This document shows positions 54,627-63,435 of a DNA stretch of 64,000 nt, piece by piece. Position 1 is the first letter of the stretch, and every line of letters starts with the position of its first letter. This stretch comes from Myxococcota bacterium (GTDB lineage: Bacteria > Myxococcota_A > Polyangia > JAAYKL01): the NCBI GenBank assembly GCA_030065855.1, contig JASJCT010000016.1:55021-119020 (forward strand). Direction: 5' to 3'. The position numbers and the translations under genes are program-made. A model generated the notes under the pieces. That model searched no databases. It was not told the origin of the DNA and saw only the letters and a program-made list of their open reading frames with translations.

Positions 54627-55853
54627 CTAATCGATGTATCCCAATTGGCGCAGGCGGTCCTTTAACGCTGTTTCGTCTTTTGCGCTCAGTGGATCAGTGC
54701 GGGCCCGTGCGAGTTCGTTTCTCAATATCTGCCAACCGTTTGATAGTGCAGGATTTTCAGCATCGCTGATATCCAATGTCTCGCCCGGGTCATCTGCCAG
54801 GTTAAAGGCTAGATAGCTATCTGTCAGAGGGGTCCAAATCTGTTTGTACTGCCCTGTGGTCAGGGCAAGGCTGCGCCACAGCTGCTTTGGGTCTTTGGGC
54901 ACGGCTTTGGCGTCGACAAAATCACGACTTGCTGCAGATACTGCGCTCATCAAGGGCGCCGACGCCCCCTGTGTGACGCAATCTCCTAGTGAGACACCGT
55001 CAATGTCTGCTGTGGGCATCGGAAGTCCGAGGAGTTGGGCAGCAGTGGCCAATAGGTCGACGGTCCGGGTTAGATCTGTGATGCGCGCGGGTTTTTGACC
55101 TTGTGGTGGTCTGATCATAAGTGGCACGCGAAGCACTTCCTCGTACAAGGTGTTGCCGTGTAAGTCAAAGACATCCCTGAGCTCAGCAGTCTCTGGGCGC
55201 TCACCCCAGGATTCGCCATGGTCCGATGTGATAAACAACCATGTGGTGTCTAGATCCACCACATCGAGTATCATTGGTAACCACTGCTCACTAAACCCCT
55301 CTACTGCGCGGTAATAGAGCTGCTTGGCGTTGTGCCTGGCCCGTTCTCCCGTGCGCATGGCTGCCAGCATGCGCTTGGTCAATGTGAACCAGGTGCGCGT
55401 CGTCATTGGGGTCGCCACATACGGAATATGGGTCCACCAGTAATGCACTAAGAGCAGAAATTTTTTTCCCCTGTTTGCCTTGAGCCAACCCATCAGGGCA
55501 TCTGTATCCTGGGAAGAACCTTTGACCCTGGCCGCTGGGACGCGCCGAAACAGGTGGGTTGGGTCAAATACAAACGAGGCGATCTCATAGTCGGCTTGTG
55601 CGGCCAGTTCAAACAGGTTGGGATACGCATCTGGCCAGGGCTGCTCCCATTTGGCAAGTCCGAGCCGGTGGCTGTAGACACCAGTGAGCATGGACGCGAT
55701 CGACGGCACTGTCCAAGGGCAAGCAGTGATCGTCCGTTCAAATAGAGTGGCTTCACCTGCCAATCGATCCGCAGTTGGGGTCTTGGCTGGGCCGCCGCAG
55801 CAGCCCAAAGCGTCGTGCCTCAGGCTATCTGCGACAATAATGATAGCGCTCAT
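54627..55853 (-). CDS. Sulfatase-fold hydrolase with Thr at the nucleophile position
   Basis: A 408-residue alkaline-phosphatase-superfamily protein. The N-terminal metal ligand is in IIIVADSLRHD (D9). The nucleophile region reads CPWTVPSIASMLTG (T48). The C-terminal metal site is in FITSDHGESWGERPE. Sulfatases need C/S-x-P-S-R for formylglycine formation. Here the corresponding residues are T48-V-P-S-I, so it is not a formylglycine sulfatase and may use Thr, like phosphonate or phosphodiester hydrolases. ATG 55853 is chosen because it overlaps the upstream radical SAM stop by four bases. It is the last gene of a four-gene operon. Confidence 0.85.
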   Translation of the reverse strand: MSAIIIVADSLRHDALGCCGGPAKTPTADRLAGEATLFERTITACPWTVPSIASMLTGVYSHRLGLAKWEQPWPDAYPNLFELAAQADYEIASFVFDPTHLFRRVPAARVKGSSQDTDALMGWLKANRGKKFLLLVHYWWTHIPYVATPMTTRTWFTLTKRMLAAMRTGERARHNAKQLYYRAVEGFSEQWLPMILDVVDLDTTWLFITSDHGESWGERPETAELRDVFDLHGNTLYEEVLRVPLMIRPPQGQKPARITDLTRTVDLLATAAQLLGLPMPTADIDGVSLGDCVTQGASAPLMSAVSAASRDFVDAKAVPKDPKQLWRSLALTTGQYKQIWTPLTDSYLAFNLADDPGETLDISDAENPALSNGWQILRNELARARTDPLSAKDETALKDRLRQLGYID

Positions 55854-56914
55854 TCCGGCGCCTCTGTATGATTTGCCCCAGTGAGTCGATGAAGGCAATG
55901 GGCGTTGTGTCCTGTTAATCCTGATGTAGCAACAGACAGGGCGGTGCAACCTGCCCGGCACAACTGACCAAAGGGGCAGTCCCGGCAGAATCCATCCAGG
56001 TCGTTCACTGTAAACCGTCGATTATAAGCAAACCCGGCGGGATCGTTCCAAATCTGTGCCACAGGGCGCTCTCGGCAGCTGCCTTCGTCGAGGTGATCTG
56101 GCAGGGATAGACACCCGCGCACTGTGCCATCGCTCGTAATGCCGATAACGTTCAACCCTGCCTGACATCCCGCCCAAATGCGGCGTCGGCTTTGGGATCC
56201 AGCCCGCAACTGAGGCTCGGCTCGACTAAAATATCCTATATTATCAGCAGCTTGCACAAAAAGCGGACTGCGTTCCATCAATTTCAGTAAGGATTTCTCC
56301 AAAGCCGGCAATGCCTCGGGCGACAAACACAGGTCTTGTGCACGGGTCTTTGCCCGGCCATAGGGTAGGGTGAGCTGCACTTGCCACCCCTCAAAACCAG
56401 TATCCACAAGTAGATTGTGGATCTCATCGATCCGGTCGAAGTTGCGCTGGTTGACCTGAGTCACCGCGCCAAGGCGCACGCTGCGCTGTTTAAGTGCAGT
56501 TGCGCCTTGGAGTAGGCGGTCCAGTGCACCTGGCATATTGCGCAGGCTGTCGTGAACGTCGGCTGGACCGTCGATGGAGTAGGTAACGGCAAAGAAGCAA
56601 GCATCGGCGATCGCATCGGCCTGTTCAGCGGTCTGCAGGCCGTTTGTGATCAATTCTGGTCGCATGCCGTGTCGGTGAATGGCCGCGACCAATTCGGGCC
56701 AGTCTTCCCGGAGCAGGGGCTCACCTCCAGAAAGCGTGATGGATCGACAGCCGAGCCCTGCAAGGTCGCCAATCAGGGCCAGTGCCTCGTTGGTATCGAG
56801 CTCGTTCTCCCTTTGGCGGCCTGCTTTGGATCCACAGTGGTAACAGTTCATGTTGCAGGCCAACGTGATCTCAAACACGCAAAATCGCGGCTGCCAAGGT
56901 CTAGGAGGTATCAT
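55850..56914 (-). CDS. Radical SAM/SPASM enzyme (second of tandem pair)
   Basis: A 354-residue enzyme. The radical-SAM motif is CNMNCYHC (C20, C24, C27). SGGEPLLREDWPELV and the middle TYSIDGPADVHDSLR follow. The C-terminal SPASM Cys are in WAGCQAGLN, GCLSLPDHL, DCPFGQLCRAGC and NAHC. The start is ATG 56914, overlapping the upstream SPASM stop (ATGA). It is paralogous to the gene at 56911 with similar length and motifs. SPASM enzymes typically modify peptides with extra Fe-S clusters. Its substrate is probably the product of the first gene of the operon. Confidence 0.9.
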   Translation of the reverse strand: MIPPRPWQPRFCVFEITLACNMNCYHCGSKAGRQRENELDTNEALALIGDLAGLGCRSITLSGGEPLLREDWPELVAAIHRHGMRPELITNGLQTAEQADAIADACFFAVTYSIDGPADVHDSLRNMPGALDRLLQGATALKQRSVRLGAVTQVNQRNFDRIDEIHNLLVDTGFEGWQVQLTLPYGRAKTRAQDLCLSPEALPALEKSLLKLMERSPLFVQAADNIGYFSRAEPQLRAGSQSRRRIWAGCQAGLNVIGITSDGTVRGCLSLPDHLDEGSCRERPVAQIWNDPAGFAYNRRFTVNDLDGFCRDCPFGQLCRAGCTALSVATSGLTGHNAHCLHRLTGANHTEAPE

Positions 56915-57993
56915 TGGCCTGGGTAGCTGGCAGTCACTTGCTGAACGCAAAACGGGTTGTTATAGATTGTGCCAGTGACCGCATAGGCCATGGTGGTGCA
57001 TCCCGCCCGACACACCCTTCGAAACTGACAGTTGCGGCATCCCCCTTCGAGCAATTGCTCATCCCATTCGGTGGTATAGGAAAAGTTCTTGGCATTTTGC
57101 CAGATTTCTAAGAACGGTGTGTTGCGCACATTGTCCACGGCAAACGATCGGGGGTGGGATGGACAGCCCTTGACGTCGCCATTGGCACAAATTGCCACCA
57201 GGCGATGACCTGCTTTGCAACCGGTCCAAAAGCCGGCCTTGCCGCGAAGAGAGCCCCTGAGTTTGGGCTCGGCTTTGCTGTAATAGCCGATATTGTCACC
57301 CACTGCGATCGCTACCCCGCCTTTGTCGATAAGCGCAGAGAGCTGTTCCACAAGGCTCAGGATCTGTGCAGGGTCGATTAAATAGGCGTATTTTAAGCTC
57401 AGCAATCGCCCAAGGGGCATTGCGAGCTGGACCTGCCAAACGTCCGCACCGAGGGATACCGCTGTCTCGTGCATCTGAGTCAGGTCATCGATATTGCGCT
57501 GGTGCACCTGCGTGATCACCCCTGTTTTCAACGGCGATGCAGCGAGTAATGTAATGGCCTGGATAGCTGCATCATAGGACGACCTACCAGAGGGGCGAGG
57601 GGGGCAGCGGATTTCGTCGTGCACTGCCCTTGTGCCGTCCAAGGAGATCGAAACACCGGTAACACCAGACGCTATCAGACGCGCCAGCACCTTTTCATTG
57701 ACCAGTAGTCCATTGGAAATGACCGTGACATCAATATGCTTTGCTGCGAGACATGCGGCAATGGCAGGCCAATCAGCGCGGACCAGGGGTTCTCCGCCTG
57801 TGAGCATGACCTGCTGACACCCTGCCGCAGCCAGATCATCGGCCAGGCTAAGGGCCTCGGGCAGGCCCAACTCGTCTACTGAGCGCTCTCCTGCCTCTGC
57901 TTCGCAATGGATGCAGCGCAAATTGCACGCATCGGTGATCTCCCAAAAGCAAGTAACGGGCGCTCTTGGTATGGTGGACAAGAGGTCTTTCAT
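56911..57993 (-). CDS. Radical SAM/SPASM enzyme (first of tandem pair)
   Basis: A 360-residue enzyme. The radical-SAM motif is CNLRCIHC (C23, C27, C30). MLTGGEPLVRADWPA and SISLDGTRAVHDEIRC follow. The SPASM Cys are in WTGCKAGHR, GCPSHPRS, GCRNCQFRRVCRAGC and NPFC. It resembles PqqE/AlbA/heme d1-type NirJ SPASM enzymes. The start overlaps the last bases of the upstream gene (57990-57993). The conserved tandem pair and its coupling to a candidate substrate suggest a two-step modification. Confidence 0.9.
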   Translation of the reverse strand: MKDLLSTIPRAPVTCFWEITDACNLRCIHCEAEAGERSVDELGLPEALSLADDLAAAGCQQVMLTGGEPLVRADWPAIAACLAAKHIDVTVISNGLLVNEKVLARLIASGVTGVSISLDGTRAVHDEIRCPPRPSGRSSYDAAIQAITLLAASPLKTGVITQVHQRNIDDLTQMHETAVSLGADVWQVQLAMPLGRLLSLKYAYLIDPAQILSLVEQLSALIDKGGVAIAVGDNIGYYSKAEPKLRGSLRGKAGFWTGCKAGHRLVAICANGDVKGCPSHPRSFAVDNVRNTPFLEIWQNAKNFSYTTEWDEQLLEGGCRNCQFRRVCRAGCTTMAYAVTGTIYNNPFCVQQVTASYPGQ

Positions 57994-58856
57994 TGGGATG
58001 GAAAAGAGACGCCTTTGTAGATTGGGACATCATCGCAGAGAACACCAGCTAAAAAATCGTCTTGTACCGCGTCGAAAGTGGTGTTGAGCGCTTCTTGGTC
58101 TTGGCAGCAATTGGTCATGTACTCAAGGGCAGCGGCGATCTGCTCAGGGGTGCCATAGTTGAACAATTCGGTAAGGCCCTCTTCCCAACTCGCATTTAGT
58201 GATAAAAAACAGTCGCAGAGAAACGCTTTCCAATCGTTATCCAAGTTCGACCCGTTCAATGCGGTCCACAGAATAGAAGCGTCGTCCAGATCGCAGTTTT
58301 GGGGCCAATCAACCACTCCCGAGTTGCTGTCTGTATCTGTATCGGCCGCACCAGTATCGCTACTTGTATCAAAGCCGATATCCGTGTTGAAATCAGAGCT
58401 GATGTCGTCAGTTCCTGCATCTACAGTTGCTGTGTTTGCCAGCTCTTCATCGCTACAGGCGGCCATGCCGAACAAGAGAAAACCGCCGAGCACATGTGCG
58501 GGAAGGGTCATCAAAAAACCATTTGTCGAAGCGGGTTCGCCCTGGGGGCCGGTGGTCATCAATGCCTGTCTCAGATCGTAAATTAGGTTATCAATATCCC
58601 AAGATCTGAGCAGCTCAGCCTGAGGCGCTGGCAGGCGAACGACCCTTGATGGATCGGTTGTATCTTCAATGATCAGCCTCAACAAGCGCGAAAGGGGCTG
58701 CCAAAAAGAAGGATCTGTCTTGTTATGGTCCAGCAACCGGTAGAGTTCTCGGTAGGTTTCATCGAGGCCTGACCAAGGGCGAAGTGCGACACCCTGATGA
58801 CTGAGGAACGCTCGCACTCGCTGTGTCACTGTCGGGCGTATCGTCGGTCCTCTCAT
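57990..58856 (-). CDS. Candidate substrate: long-leader, internal-lipobox, Cys-containing protein
   Basis: A 288-residue protein with an unusual layout. Residues 1-110 are a soluble, helical segment. Residues 113-134 are a hydrophobic stretch ending in the lipobox-like FGMAAC (C134). Residues 135-182 are an acidic linker (SSDTGAADTDTDSN). Residues 183-288 are a compact domain with Cys at 188, 214, 216, 250, 251 and 274. The N-terminal part acts like a cytoplasmic leader, since a normal signal peptide would be at the start. I recognise no family. It is translationally coupled to two SPASM radical SAM genes and is inferred to be their substrate. Confidence 0.7.
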   Translation of the reverse strand: MRGPTIRPTVTQRVRAFLSHQGVALRPWSGLDETYRELYRLLDHNKTDPSFWQPLSRLLRLIIEDTTDPSRVVRLPAPQAELLRSWDIDNLIYDLRQALMTTGPQGEPASTNGFLMTLPAHVLGGFLLFGMAACSDEELANTATVDAGTDDISSDFNTDIGFDTSSDTGAADTDTDSNSGVVDWPQNCDLDDASILWTALNGSNLDNDWKAFLCDCFLSLNASWEEGLTELFNYGTPEQIAAALEYMTNCCQDQEALNTTFDAVQDDFLAGVLCDDVPIYKGVSFPSQ

Positions 58857-59125
58857 CCCACACTCCTTTTCTTCATCCTAAGGTTACCTTAATGATGTGG
58901 TCTATGTACACATTAGTTAGATTATGGCACAAATATTACGAATTGTATCACCATATTTGTATCATTGCTGCTAAGCGCTCGAAATTACTCGTATTAACCC
59001 AATATCCTACCATCCGCCCTTTGCGATCTTCTGTACGTGTCTGCTCTTATAGTGTAAAATAGTAGTGGATAGTCGGAACACATACTGAGGAATACGGGAA
59101 ACATACGGCTACATGAGGAAAATCG

Positions 59126-60181
59126 ATGCTTCGCATAGTGCCGAATAATCGCAGGCAGGCCTTGCGATTCCGGCGCTCTCTGACAGCCACAGCGGGCTAT
59201 GTGTTTATCGCTATCGGCACCATTATTGCCGCCTATAACGGATTTGTCCGCGGGAACGATATACTGTGGGTGTGGATATTTTTCGCTGTGTGGCTGTTTA
59301 CGAGCATCTGTATCCTCGCCGCCATATCCACCGGGTTCAACAAACGGTTCAAAGACCCCAGCTTGACAGTTTTCCAACTCCTGGTCGCCATTGGTTTTAC
59401 AACTGCCGGGTGTTTTTTTATAGCGAGCAGCATCCGGGGGATCGGCATCGTCGTCTATGTGTTGATATTTGTGTTTGGCACGTTTCGGTTAGGTGTACGG
59501 GAATACCTGTTTCTGCTCGTGTTGACCGTCTTAGGGTACATCTTGGCAATGACGCTCCTCTATCGCACCGATCCTGCCGGAATTAGCCCAAAACTGGAGG
59601 CCATCCGAGTCGTCCTGTTGCTGTTGAGCCTGTTGTGGGTCTCCTACATGGCCAACTACATTGCCAACCTCAGGCAGCGCATCAAGCGCATGGCCAGTCA
59701 CGACCATTTGACCGACATCTATAATCGAAGGGAAATCCTGCGGCTACTGGATAGGGAAAAATCCCTGTCGGATCGCTCTGGCACGACCTTCTCGTTGTGC
59801 GTGATCGACATTGACGATTTTAAGATATTGAACGACACCTACGGGCATCAGGCCGGTGATCAGATCCTCAAGGCCTTTGCCGAAGCAATCAAGCACAACA
59901 TTCGTTCTGAAGATTACGTGGCCAGATACGGGGGAGAAGAGTTCCTCGTGGTATTTGTAAACTACGATTGCACCACCGCCTGTTCGAGCAATATTCAGCG
60001 ATTGTTAACTGTGACAAAGGCATTGGCCTTTCCAGACATATCCCCGGATCTCACAGTAACTATCTCAATCGGCGCGTCATCCTACCAAGTATCAGAATCC
60101 ATCGATAGCCTGATTGCAAGGGCGGATGAAGCCCTGTACAGGGCCAAAGCTGCCGGCAAGAATAGAATAGAATATCAGTAA
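59126..60181 (+). CDS. Membrane-bound diguanylate cyclase
   Basis: A 351-residue protein. Residues 20-185 contain about six membrane helices (a MASE-like sensor). The GGDEF domain has DHLTDIYNRREIL, the active loop GGEEF (269-273), and the inhibitory I-site RSED (R260-D263) five residues before the signature. It is expected to make cyclic di-GMP with product feedback. ATG 59126 has a weak ribosome site. The PilZ protein at 15840 is a possible effector in the same genome. Confidence 0.93.
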   Translation: MLRIVPNNRRQALRFRRSLTATAGYVFIAIGTIIAAYNGFVRGNDILWVWIFFAVWLFTSICILAAISTGFNKRFKDPSLTVFQLLVAIGFTTAGCFFIASSIRGIGIVVYVLIFVFGTFRLGVREYLFLLVLTVLGYILAMTLLYRTDPAGISPKLEAIRVVLLLLSLLWVSYMANYIANLRQRIKRMASHDHLTDIYNRREILRLLDREKSLSDRSGTTFSLCVIDIDDFKILNDTYGHQAGDQILKAFAEAIKHNIRSEDYVARYGGEEFLVVFVNYDCTTACSSNIQRLLTVTKALAFPDISPDLTVTISIGASSYQVSESIDSLIARADEALYRAKAAGKNRIEYQ

Positions 60182-60402
60182 AAATTTCACGCCACTGTTA
60201 TTTATTTGCCAGGAAAGTGACAATCTGACGAACTCCTCATAAATCGAAATTTATTTTAACAATTTCGTTTGACAACCAAGAATATGCTGCTTAAATGGTT
60301 GATAAGTTTGGTTGGATAGGGGCAGTAAATAACAGCAGAGCAGGTGTTGGCTTGAGGGGGAAAGCTCTCTACGAGCGCGTTTAGCGCAAAGGCGGGGTGT
60401 AT

Positions 60403-61446
60403 ATGAGCCGATCTACAAATCCATTCTTTGATGCAGCTGTCAGCCTTCAAAAAAAATGGACCGAAGCCCTCTTTGATCTGCCGAAAAACGGCGTGGACAA
60501 TGGCGGGCTAAACCTTGGTGGGTTTGCCAAGATGTGGACTGAGAGCATCCGCAGTGCCGTCAATCAGGGATTGTCACTATCTGACAACGCGGCCCAGGGA
60601 GTTCCAGATCTTCTCGACAATATTAAAAAAACAGCGTCAGGTTATGAGGCATTGCTGAACCTATGGATACCAAAAGCACCTGCCGACGATGTCCATCAGG
60701 ATCCAACACCAGAGCCGTCTTGGCCCAGTGCAAACTGGATGACATCCTTCATGGACACGGTATTGCCGAAGATGCCGAGCCCATTTACCGTTCCCCGTCC
60801 AGCCACGCCCGACATTTGGCAGACTGCTACAGCTCAGATGACGCGGAATTGGGCGAAGTTTGTCAGCGATCTCAGCCAGGAAGCTGCCGAGCGCATGAGC
60901 GCGGACAGGGAAAAAGAAGTATCTGTCCAGCACTTTTATGAGTCCTGGCTCAAGGCATACGAAACCACTGCCGGCCGATTTTTGAATGTGACGGCCATAG
61001 GTCCTGCGCGTTATGACCTGGAAAAGATTAGCGCTGGTGCTGATACGTTCATAAAGTATCAGACTGCCGCGTATGATTTTTTCACGCAAATGTTACAAAC
61101 CGGCCTGGAAGCATTGGAAGAAGTGGCTAGTCAGGCCAATGAGCGGTTTAGCGGCGAGATAACAGAAGACACGCTCACTGAATTCTTCCATCTGCTGATG
61201 AGCATTGGTGAGCAAAAATACCACGAGCTCTTTTCTTCACCCCTGTTTTGCCATTCCCTTGAGACGTTTCTATCAAGGGGGTTGGATTTTCAAAAATCAG
61301 TCAACGATGTTACAGAGATCGCGCTTAGATCCACCCCCATTGTGACCCAGTCCCAGGCAGATGAGATCCACAGCGAGGTCTATGCCCTGAAAAAGCGAAT
61401 ACAGGAGTTGGAGCGACTCGTTGGCACAATGCTAGACAGAGCATAA
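60403..61446 (+). CDS. phaE: Class III PHA synthase subunit PhaE-like
   Basis: A 347-residue protein lacking membrane segments. It has a helical N-terminus (NPFFDAAVSLQKKWTEALFD) and PhaE-like segments (NWAKFVSDLSQEAAERMSADREKEVSVQHFYESWLKAYET, ending with a coiled coil ALKKRIQELERLVGTML). PhaE pairs with PhaC in class III synthases. Start: ATG 60403, with GTG 60397 as the alternative. It is the first gene of the PHA operon and lies 10 bases before phaC. Confidence 0.82.
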   Translation: MSRSTNPFFDAAVSLQKKWTEALFDLPKNGVDNGGLNLGGFAKMWTESIRSAVNQGLSLSDNAAQGVPDLLDNIKKTASGYEALLNLWIPKAPADDVHQDPTPEPSWPSANWMTSFMDTVLPKMPSPFTVPRPATPDIWQTATAQMTRNWAKFVSDLSQEAAERMSADREKEVSVQHFYESWLKAYETTAGRFLNVTAIGPARYDLEKISAGADTFIKYQTAAYDFFTQMLQTGLEALEEVASQANERFSGEITEDTLTEFFHLLMSIGEQKYHELFSSPLFCHSLETFLSRGLDFQKSVNDVTEIALRSTPIVTQSQADEIHSEVYALKKRIQELERLVGTMLDRA

Positions 61447-61456
61447 GGAGGCCCAG

Positions 61457-62665
61457 ATGGTTGCGGTAAACAGTGCAGACCAGTTTTCAGAATTGCTGAC
61501 CAACCGACTCGTGAGCTTTCAGGAGCAGCTATTAAAGGGCACCAAGGTATTGACCGGGCCGTTGGATACGACCACCGGCGCTACGCCAAAAGACGAAGTC
61601 CTGGCCGTAGACCGGTGGAAGCTCTATCGCTATCGGCCGGTTGTCCAACATCCAGCACCCATTCCAGTGATCATCTTTTACGCCCTCGTCAATCGGTACT
61701 ACATGGTGGATATCCAACCGGACCGGAGCATGGTGCGCAAATTTCTCGAGGCCGGGCTCGACGTCTATGTGCTGGACTGGGGTCATCCATATCGGGGAGA
61801 TCGATTCCTGACCATGGAGGACTACATCGATGGGTACATGAACCAAGCGGTGGACTTTGTCCGGCGCACCTCAAACCAAGATGCGGTAACCCTGTACGGC
61901 ATCTGTCAGGGCGGCACCTTCAGCACTATCTACACCGCTCTATATCCAGAAAAAGTGAAGAATCTCGCGATAATGGTCACGCCCATAGATTTTCACACCG
62001 ACACGGGACTGCTCAATGTCTGGTCCAAGTTCCTAGATGTGGACCGGATGGTGAACACCTTTGGCAATGTGCCAGGGGATTTTATGAACGTTGGATTTCT
62101 GCTGCTCAATCCCCTGAGGCTCATGTTCCAGAAGTATGTGGATTTTGTCGACCACATGGACGACAAGAACTTTGTTTCCAATTTTGTCAGAATGGAAAAG
62201 TGGATTTTCGATTCTCCGGATCAGGCTGGAGAGGCATTCTTGCAGTTTATAAAGTGTATGTATCAAGAAAATCAGCTGGTAAAAGGCGCGTTTCATCTCG
62301 GTGGCCGACGTGTGGATTTAAAGCACATCAAGCAGCCTGTCCTCAACGTATTTGGCGAGAAAGACCATCTTGTGCCACCTGCCTGCAGCCGACCTTTTAA
62401 TGACCTCGTGGGTAGTAAAGACAAGACGATCCTCTCCTATCCAACTGGGCATATCGGACTGTTTACCAGTGGCAAGTCCCAAACCGAATATGCCCCAGCC
62501 ATTGCAAAATGGCTATCTGATCACTGCCAATCAAACGGTGCCATGACCCGAGCCAAAATAGAAGCGCCGATGACTGCGACAGAGACAGCAGTGCCGCGCA
62601 AGACAACTGGCACCAAGGCAACGACCAAAAAGAGAGGCAGGAAAAAGACCGGAGGTGCGCGGTGA
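61457..62665 (+). CDS. phaC: Class III polyhydroxyalkanoate synthase PhaC with basic tail
   Basis: A 402-residue synthase polymerising (R)-3-hydroxyacyl-CoA. The catalytic triad is C150 (YGICQGG), D303 (FGEKDHLVPP) and H332 (PTGHIGL), nearly identical in position to the Allochromatium class III enzyme. Beyond about residue 365 there is a 37-residue Lys/Arg/Thr-rich tail ending in TTKKRGRKKTGGAR, reminiscent of histone-like and PhaF-type DNA-binding tails. GGAGG precedes ATG 61457. Its last bases overlap the next gene. Confidence 0.95.
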   Translation: MVAVNSADQFSELLTNRLVSFQEQLLKGTKVLTGPLDTTTGATPKDEVLAVDRWKLYRYRPVVQHPAPIPVIIFYALVNRYYMVDIQPDRSMVRKFLEAGLDVYVLDWGHPYRGDRFLTMEDYIDGYMNQAVDFVRRTSNQDAVTLYGICQGGTFSTIYTALYPEKVKNLAIMVTPIDFHTDTGLLNVWSKFLDVDRMVNTFGNVPGDFMNVGFLLLNPLRLMFQKYVDFVDHMDDKNFVSNFVRMEKWIFDSPDQAGEAFLQFIKCMYQENQLVKGAFHLGGRRVDLKHIKQPVLNVFGEKDHLVPPACSRPFNDLVGSKDKTILSYPTGHIGLFTSGKSQTEYAPAIAKWLSDHCQSNGAMTRAKIEAPMTATETAVPRKTTGTKATTKKRGRKKTGGAR

Positions 62666-63084
62666 GTGGGGCGACAGGTAGATACGAAGCCATTCAAGTG
62701 GGCGACAAGGCGAGCTTTTCAAAAACCATCAGCGAGTCCGATGTGTATGGGTACGCCGGCATCACAGGGGATTTCAATCCGGTTCACATCGACCAGGAGG
62801 CAGCAGCAGCCAGCGCCTTTAAGACGCGGGTGGCCCACGGCATGATATCAGCCGGACTCATCTCCACTGTCCTGGGCACCAAGCTCCCCGGTCCCGGGAC
62901 GATCTACTTGGGCCAGGAGTTATCGTTCAAGGCCCCGGTCTTTTTTGGAGATACAGTGACGGCCGAGTGCACGGTCATCGAAAAAAGGGATGATAAGAAA
63001 ATTTTGCGGTTAGAGACGGCTGTAAAAAACCAGCGGGGCGAAGTCGTTCTTACTGGAGTTGCAACTGTCATGCAGAAGACTTAA
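62662..63084 (+). CDS. phaJ: MaoC-like (R)-specific enoyl-CoA hydratase (PhaJ-like)
   Basis: A 140-residue hot-dog fold hydratase. The motif YAGITGDFNPVHID carries the catalytic Asp and His, followed by VAHGMISAGLISTVLGTKLPGPGTIYLGQELSFKAPVFFGDTVTAE. It would supply (R)-3-hydroxyacyl-CoA for PHA from beta-oxidation. GTG 62662 overlaps phaC by four bases. The dimer hydratase length is normal. Confidence 0.9.
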   Translation: MSGATGRYEAIQVGDKASFSKTISESDVYGYAGITGDFNPVHIDQEAAAASAFKTRVAHGMISAGLISTVLGTKLPGPGTIYLGQELSFKAPVFFGDTVTAECTVIEKRDDKKILRLETAVKNQRGEVVLTGVATVMQKT

Positions 63085-63104
63085 CCAAAAGAGAGAGGCA
63101 GCAA

Positions 63105-63377
63105 ATGGGCGATCAATCACAATGGGTTCAAGACATGATCAGGATTGCGCGGAGTTCCTTTGAAATGGGCATACAAAGCATGGACATGGCACAGGCCCAG
63201 GCGCAGAAAAATATCGAAGTCATGATGGCTAACGCCGGCACTCAACAAGACGTAACAAAATCGTCGCTCGAAAGTTGGTTCGATAGTGTAAACAAGGCGC
63301 GTAAGCTTTATCTCGATACCATTGAGGAGGGCTTAAGCAATTTGGAGCAACAATTTTCTTCAGATAAAAAACGCTGA
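63105..63377 (+). CDS. Phasin-like granule-associated protein
   Basis: A 90-residue, mostly helical amphipathic protein with a Gln/Met/Ala-rich N-terminus and no membrane segment. It lies between phaJ and a second similar gene (WDEKQFMNSW-type), sharing the FETG/FEMG-x-S start and the ending D-x-EEGLSNLEQQF. Small helical phasins coat PHA granules. The assignment is from context and composition. ATG 63105 has a GAGAGG-like ribosome site. Confidence 0.75.
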   Translation: MGDQSQWVQDMIRIARSSFEMGIQSMDMAQAQAQKNIEVMMANAGTQQDVTKSSLESWFDSVNKARKLYLDTIEEGLSNLEQQFSSDKKR

Positions 63378-63435
63378 AGAATCGGGGCACCTGCTCAATC
63401 ATTAACAAATGCAGGTCAACAAAAGGAGAATAGGG

